Assembly (NCBI GenBank): GCA_963753195.1
Contig: CAVWBH010000003.1
Location: 806,001 to 870,000 of the forward strand
Source: Palsa-504 sp963753195
Lineage (GTDB): Bacteria; Actinomycetota; Actinomycetes; Streptosporangiales; Streptosporangiaceae
Length of the DNA stretch: 64,000 nt
Direction of reading: 5' to 3'
The translations under genes and the position numbers were made by a program. Under the pieces are notes generated by a model. The model was not told the origin of the DNA and made no database searches. It saw only the letters and a program-made list of their open reading frames with translations. This document shows, in pieces, positions 60,072 to 64,000 of this stretch (its first letter is position 1; every line of letters starts with the position of its first letter).

Positions 60072-60983
60072 GTGAGCATGGGAGAGATCCAGCAAGTCAG
60101 CGAGGGCATCTACGCCTACCTGCAGCCAGACGGCAGCTGGTGGCTCAACAACACCGGCTTCCTGGTCAGCGGAGCCGGCGTGATCAGCGTCGACACTACC
60201 TCCACCGAGCGCCGTACCCGGGCCTACCTGGACGCCATCGGGACCGTCACCCGGCTGCCGGTGCGGACGCTGGTCAACACCCACCACCACGGCGATCACA
60301 CGCACGGCAACTACCTGGCCAGCGGCGCCACCATCGTCGGCCACGAGCGGTGCCGCGAGGCGATACTCGCCTCAGCGATGCCTCCTGCGCCCGGGATCTG
60401 GACGGACGTGGACTGGGGCCACCTCGAGCCGGCGCCGCCGTTCCTGACCTATACCGAGGGCATCACGCTGTGGTCGGGCGGCCTGCGCTGCGACGTCCGC
60501 TACGTGGGCACGCCCGCGCACACCACCAACGACTCGATCATCCACATCCCGGAACGCTCGGTGGTGTTCACCGGCGACCTGCTGTTCAACGGCGGCACCC
60601 CGTTCGCGCTGCAGGGCTCGGTCAGCGGCTGGATCGAAGTGCTCCAGAGCGTGCTGCGCCCGCTCGGCGCGCAGACGCTCGTCCCCGGCCACGGCCCGGT
60701 CTGCGGTCCCGAAGTCATCGGCGACACGCTCGCCTACCTGCGTTTCGTGCAAGACACCGCACGCGCGGCGAAAGCGGCCGGCCTGTCTCCCCTGGAGGCT
60801 GCCCGCGCGACGGACCTGGGGGACTTCGCGGATCTTCTTGATCCCGAACGGATAGTGGGGAACCTCTACCGCGCCTACCTCGAACTGGAGGGCGGCGAGC
60901 GCGGAGCCCCGGCGGATATGGCAGGCGCACTCGGTGACATGGTGGCCTACAACGGCGGCCGCCCACTGACCTGCCGCGCCTGA
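60072..60983 (+). CDS. Metallo-beta-lactamase fold hydrolase
   Basis: 303 residues from GTG 60072, behind AAGGAGCAGGG; ATG at 60078 is an alternative. Metal motif LVNTHHHGDHTHGNYLASGA (HxHxDH, here HHHGDH), then AHTTNDSIIHIPERSVVFTG (third His/metal region with DLL) and TLVPGHGPVCGPEVI (GHG). Cyclase/MBL of the small-molecule quinone- or ester-hydrolysing type (PF00753). Tail of ~75 residues. Next is MetE-like, 81 bases downstream. Confidence 0.9.
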   Translation: MSMGEIQQVSEGIYAYLQPDGSWWLNNTGFLVSGAGVISVDTTSTERRTRAYLDAIGTVTRLPVRTLVNTHHHGDHTHGNYLASGATIVGHERCREAILASAMPPAPGIWTDVDWGHLEPAPPFLTYTEGITLWSGGLRCDVRYVGTPAHTTNDSIIHIPERSVVFTGDLLFNGGTPFALQGSVSGWIEVLQSVLRPLGAQTLVPGHGPVCGPEVIGDTLAYLRFVQDTARAAKAAGLSPLEAARATDLGDFADLLDPERIVGNLYRAYLELEGGERGAPADMAGALGDMVAYNGGRPLTCRA

Positions 60984-61064
60984 CGGCCTGGCGGGGGGTG
61001 CGGATCTTGCGGCGTGCCGAGAGGGGCGTCACACTGGGCGCAGCCTTCCAGGAAGGGACTGTCA

Positions 61065-62171
61065 ATGAAGACCAGCACCGAGCGGATCTTGACCACGCAT
61101 ACCGGCAGCCTGCCCCGGCCTGCGGACCTGGCCGACCGCCACGACCAGGACGCGGTCCGATCGGCGGTGCAGGAGACGGTCCGGCGCCAGCTGGAAGCGG
61201 GCGTCGATATCGTCAATGACGGCGAGGTCAGCAAGCCCAGTTACGCGACGTACGTGACCGAGCGGCTGTCCGGTTTCACCGGTGAGCCGGTTCCGCTTGA
61301 GCTGCGGGGCTTCGAGGAGTTCCCCGAGTTTGCCCAGAAGATGTGGGGCGATCCGGAGATGGCGGCCGTCATGGCCAATCCAAGTTGCGACGGGCCGGTT
61401 GCCTACGTCAACCGGTCGCTGGTCGAGGCCGACATCGCCAACCTGCAAGCCGCCGCGGCCGCGGACGGCGCGGCCGAGGTCTTCATGTCGGCGGCGTCGC
61501 CTGGCGTGATCGAGATGTTCATGGCCAACCGCTACTACCCCAGTACCGGGGATTACCTGCAGGCCCTGGCCGAGGCGATGAAGCAGGAGTACGACGCCAT
61601 CAGCCAGGCCGGCCTGGTCCTGCAGCTGGACTGCCCGGATCTGGCGTGCGAGTGGGCCATGGGGCCGGAGCAGACCACCGCGGAATTCCGCCGGGTGGTG
61701 GCCCAGCGGCTGGAGGCGCTGGACTACGCCACCCGTGATATCCCCCCGGACCGGCTGCGGATGCATTTGTGCTGGGGCAACTACGAGGGCCCGCACCTCA
61801 CCGATGTCCCGCTGGCCGACATCATCGACCTGGTGCTGGCGGCCCGGCCCACGGCGGTGTCATTCGAGGGGGCCAACCCCCGCCATGAGCACGAGTGGAA
61901 GGTCTTCGAAGAGGTCAAGCTGCCGGAGGGCAAGGCCGTCATTCCCGGTGTGCTGGATTCCACCACCAACTACATCGAGCATCCTGAGCTAGTGGCCCAG
62001 CGAATCATCCGCTACGCGGACGTGGTGGGCCGTGAGAACGTCATCGCCGGCAGCGACTGCGGCTTTGCCACCTTTGCCGCCCTCGTTCCCGTCGACCCGA
62101 AGATCACCTGGGCGAAACTGGCCGCGATGTCCGAAGGCGCGCGGCTGGCCAGCCAGCAGCTGTGGAAATAG
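61065..62171 (+). CDS. MetE-like cobalamin-independent methyltransferase
   Basis: 368 residues from ATG 61065, GGAAGGGAC upstream. One catalytic half of MetE: ILTTHTGSLPRPADLADRHD, VQETVRRQLEAGVDIVNDGE, then QAGLVLQLDCPDLACEWAMG, zinc ligands in RLRMHLCWGNYEGPHLTDV (His, Cys), the glutamate near VSFEGANPRHEHEWK, and a last Cys in ENVIAGSDCGFATFA. It lacks the N-terminal half of true MetE, so it is a short MetE/UroD-like protein that may use a smaller methyl donor or cofactor (compare 5-methyltetrahydropteroyltriglutamate-type and epoxyalkane:CoM transferase relatives). No S-binding partner nearby. Confidence 0.85.
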   Translation: MKTSTERILTTHTGSLPRPADLADRHDQDAVRSAVQETVRRQLEAGVDIVNDGEVSKPSYATYVTERLSGFTGEPVPLELRGFEEFPEFAQKMWGDPEMAAVMANPSCDGPVAYVNRSLVEADIANLQAAAAADGAAEVFMSAASPGVIEMFMANRYYPSTGDYLQALAEAMKQEYDAISQAGLVLQLDCPDLACEWAMGPEQTTAEFRRVVAQRLEALDYATRDIPPDRLRMHLCWGNYEGPHLTDVPLADIIDLVLAARPTAVSFEGANPRHEHEWKVFEEVKLPEGKAVIPGVLDSTTNYIEHPELVAQRIIRYADVVGRENVIAGSDCGFATFAALVPVDPKITWAKLAAMSEGARLASQQLWK

Positions 62172-62214
62172 CCGTCCAGTTCTGACGGTCTCCGGTGGCC
62201 GGAAGGGCGGACGC

Positions 62215-62520
62215 TCAAGCAGGCTGGTGGCGGGGGGCGGCTGGCTCGTCGCGGGCGTCGTGGGGCGGGCGGGGCCGCAGCTGCGAGGCGAGTGCTTGCA
62301 GGGCGCCGACGTGCGCCTGGACGTCGGCGTGCGCCTGGACGTCGGCGGCGGCGGCTCGGGGTTACTGAGGATCGGGACCAGCAGCCGACCCATCGCGGCC
62401 GGCCCATCGGTCACGGCGGCGTTGATGATCTCGTCCTTGCCCTGCCATATGGGGCATGTGGGCCCGAAGCCCCGCCTCCGGGACCAGAGTGCCTCGTGTG
62501 CCCGGGCTGCCGGTGCAGCC
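62215..62520 (-). pseudogene. Possible relic of a small gene
   Basis: Minus strand reads GFGPTCPIWQGKDEIINAAV, then TDGPAAMGRLLVPILSNPE in one frame, and, after the CCG-rich spot near 62345, ADVQAHADVQAHVGALQALA, SQLRPRPPHDARDE in another, stopping at 62215. The two halves have the look of one protein (a CxxW-like start and a helical end). No start codon or ribosome site is clear, and I do not recognise the family. Confidence 0.3.
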
Positions 62521-62544
62521 CCGGATCCCGGGCGGGTCCTGGTT

Positions 62545-62590
62545 ATCGTGGATCGTTACTGCCCGCGGGCGGGCAGTAACGATCCACGAT
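62545..62590. terminator. Perfect 46-base palindrome, bidirectional terminator candidate
   Basis: The 22-base arm 62545-62566 (starting ATCGTGGATCGTTACTGCCC) pairs without mismatch with 62569-62590; two G bases form the centre. It lies between the convergent metE-like and STAS genes. No U-run, but a 22-bp stem would be very strong in both directions. Confidence 0.65.
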
Positions 62591-62784
62591 CCTGCCTTAC
62601 CGGGCTCCGCCCCCTCGGTGCTGCCCTGACGACACCGGGATTCCATCGATGCTGCCCAGACCCACCTCGACGGCCGATGTGGCATGGCTGAGCGATAAGG
62701 GCCGGTGGCCGGGACCGCCGCACGCAGCAGCCGGGCCCCGGGGCTGCGGCGCCGGGGCTGCGGTCCGGGCCTCCTGCGTGGCCG

Positions 62785-63150
62785 CTAGCTAGCCGGGGGC
62801 TGGGGTGCCGCCAGGGACTCCAATGCCCGGTCCAGGGTGCAGGCCAGCGGTACCTGGCTGTCCAGTCCGATCAGGCGGAACAGTTGCCGGATCCGGGGCC
62901 GGGCGCAGACTGCCTGCAGGCCGGTCCCGTGCGCGGCGGCACGCCTGGCCGCGCTGGCCAACGCCGCGAGCCCGGCAGAATCAATGAAACGGACCTGGTC
63001 AAGATCGACTACCAGCGGGCGGCCACTGGCGGCCAGCTCGAAAAGGCGCTCGCGCAGCTGGGTTACGGTGGCAATGTCAACTTCCCCGGCGACAGCCACG
63101 ATCGCATAGCCCTGTTCGCGGCGAACCCGGATGGTCAGTGCTTTGCCCAT
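62785..63150 (-). CDS. STAS-domain anti-sigma factor antagonist
   Basis: 121 residues. STAS fold: MGKALTIRVRREQGYAIVAV, AGEVDIATVTQLRERLFELA, VVDLDQVRFIDSAGLAALAS, with the phosphorylatable Ser in FIDSAGLAAL. An RsbV/SpoIIAA-type switch that releases a sigma factor by binding an RsbW-type kinase when unphosphorylated. No kinase gene is next to it. TTAGCC-flanked start at 63150 with AGGAGG just upstream. The final ~10 residues are Pro/Ala-rich. Confidence 0.92.
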   Translation of the reverse strand: MGKALTIRVRREQGYAIVAVAGEVDIATVTQLRERLFELAASGRPLVVDLDQVRFIDSAGLAALASAARRAAAHGTGLQAVCARPRIRQLFRLIGLDSQVPLACTLDRALESLAAPQPPAS

Positions 63151-63233
63151 AATTAGCCTCCTGCCCGCCCCTGGGCCACGCTCCGGACGTTACTCCGGGT
63201 GCATGCACTTTGCACAGAAAGGAGCGGAAAAAG

Positions 63234-63452
63234 TTAGCGGCGAGGCATAAGGGGCACTTCACGTGAATCGCGAAGGGCCGGAGACGACCACCCGAGCGCC
63301 CTGGGCGAGGTCCCATCGCAGACCTTCACCAACCGGTCATTCTGGACCGCCGCGACCGCATCGAGCCGTGCCTGAGCCTGGGACACGAGGGCCGCCACCC
63401 CGCCATCGCCCGCGCCCTGCACCACGGGTGTGGTTCGCTGGACCCATGCCAA
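63234..63452 (-). pseudogene. Possible relic in the STAS-aldolase gap
   Basis: The minus-strand frame includes AALVSQAQARLDAVAAVQND, then RLVKVCDGTSPRALGWSS, which resembles the tail of a periplasmic-binding-type protein (LdaVaAVrdgRvv). It overlaps the start of the plus-strand aldolase gene and lacks any upstream body of the gene. Low confidence; may be chance. Confidence 0.2.
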
Positions 63453-64000
63453 GTGCTGCTGCCTTCCGTTCCCGGCTCGTCGCCCGCGAGGCCTTGTATG
63501 GCGCCTGGTCGGTGATCCCGTCGCCGCTGAGCGTGCGATCGCTGGCCGCCGCGGGCTTGGACTACGTGGTGATCGACCTGCAGCACGGCGGGGCCGCCGA
63601 AGCAGACCTGCCCGCGATGACCAGCGCGATCCGGCTCGCGGGAGCGACGCCCATCGCCCGGGTCCGGCATGCGCACACGGCCGACATCGGGCGGGCTCTG
63701 GACCTGGGCTGCGAAGGCGTCATCGTGCCGAACGTCGATTCGGCCGCCCAGGCTCGCCAGGTGGCCAGCGCGGTTCGGTACCCGCCCGCCGGGCACCGGT
63801 CAGCGGGCGGCGTGCTGGCCGGAGCGGAGCCGTTCTGCCTGGTCATGGCCGAGTCAGCCGGTGCGCTGGCCGAACTCGACGCCACTTTGGCCGCCGACGG
63901 CGTCGATGGCCTCTACGTGGGTCCCCGCGACCTGTCGCTGTCCCTGGGCTGTGAGCTCGACCCGGATGACCCGGTCCTGAGCCAGGCTCTGCAGCGCGTC
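63446..64000 (+). CDS. HpcH/HpaI aldolase family protein, 5' part
   Basis: ATG 63446 opens a frame to the end of the window (185 codons seen). Class II aldolase of the HpcH/HpaI/citrate-lyase-beta type: LYGAWSVIPSPLSVRSLAAA, LDYVVIDLQHGGAAEADLPA (metal/oxyanion region with DLQHG), PIARVRHAHTADIGRALDLG, GVIVPNVDSAAQARQVAS, and GVDGLYVGPRDLSLSLG (GPxDLS). About 70 residues are missing at the C-terminus. Cleaves or forms C-C bonds with pyruvate or oxaloacetate-type 2-keto acids using Mg2+ or Mn2+. Substrate unknown. Confidence 0.9.
   Translation, partial: MPSAAAFRSRLVAREALYGAWSVIPSPLSVRSLAAAGLDYVVIDLQHGGAAEADLPAMTSAIRLAGATPIARVRHAHTADIGRALDLGCEGVIVPNVDSAAQARQVASAVRYPPAGHRSAGGVLAGAEPFCLVMAESAGALAELDATLAADGVDGLYVGPRDLSLSLGCELDPDDPVLSQALQRV

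Larger units (their letters stand above)
62172..62784. other. Intergenic region with terminator palindrome and possible relic
   Basis: No intact gene is supported. 62215-62520 holds possible remains of a minus-strand reading frame, and 62304-62344 a two-copy 18-bp repeat (GTGCGCCTGGACGTCGGC). 62545-62590 is a perfect palindrome, the probable terminator between metE-like and STAS genes. Confidence 0.45.

Overview
The window comes from a high-GC Gram-positive bacterium, almost certainly a soil-type actinomycete (Actinomycetota). Pointers are the very GC-rich third codon positions, many GTG starts and stop/start overlaps, and actinobacterial families: DUF1707/DUF4190, PspC and PGPGW membrane proteins, a UBP-type zinc finger, DUF2127, a deazaflavin (F420)-type nitroreductase, luciferase-like monooxygenases, NarL-type two-component systems and MalT-like LuxR regulators. 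No rRNA, tRNA, CRISPR array or biosynthetic megasynthase was seen. Family names are from recognition of motifs by eye; no database was searched.

Bases 1-7500: the end of an ABC exporter operon; a small MerR/excisionase-like regulator divergent from a stand-alone Clp N-domain protein, with an inverted repeat between them; a FitAB/VapBC-type toxin-antitoxin pair behind three 9-bp iterons; a membrane protein; an FKBP prolyl isomerase and a cold-shock protein; a methyltransferase; and an enoyl-CoA hydratase. Bases 7559-10434: a decayed DUF72 gene cut open by about 2.5 kb of inserted DNA that carries an IS1182-like element.

Bases 10436-22704: housekeeping and stress-related genes (deazaflavin nitroreductase, GrpB, DUF1707, two paralogous SDR proteins, a second-copy-style FtsH, a frameshifted UBP zinc finger, LysR, PspC, winged-helix regulator, universal stress protein, CPBP protease, DJ-1/PfpI). 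Bases 22755-34705: three DHA2-type drug exporters (one in a TetR operon), an ABC exporter followed directly by a histidine kinase and its NarL response regulator, a metallophosphoesterase convergent with an unlisted 59-residue CxxC protein, and a small XRE/membrane-protein operon behind three copies of a 16-bp operator.

Bases 35263-51812: a lipase-like hydrolase, a membrane sensor-like protein, an ABC exporter whose ATPase gene is frameshifted, a tandem CoA transferase, flavin and FAD monooxygenases, an alpha/beta hydrolase, an unusual patatin-like membrane protein whose active site is split by about six membrane helices, and an orphan ParA-USP-GNAT operon with a DnaA-box-like site upstream. 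Bases 51885-64000: NTF2-like, disulfide oxidoreductase/VOC pair, PGPGW and DUF2127 membrane proteins, flavodoxin, VOC, a frameshifted MalT-like LuxR regulator, metallo-beta-lactamase, MetE-like methyltransferase, a STAS anti-anti-sigma factor, and the start of a HpcH/HpaI aldolase.

Two window-wide themes stand out. First, at least four genes are broken by short indels (DUF72, UBP zinc finger, ABC ATPase, LuxR), which means either real decay or sequencing error. Second, short tandem duplications repeatedly start at or straddle stop codons (enoyl-CoA hydratase, PfpI, sensor-like protein, CoA transferase/monooxygenase, ParA).
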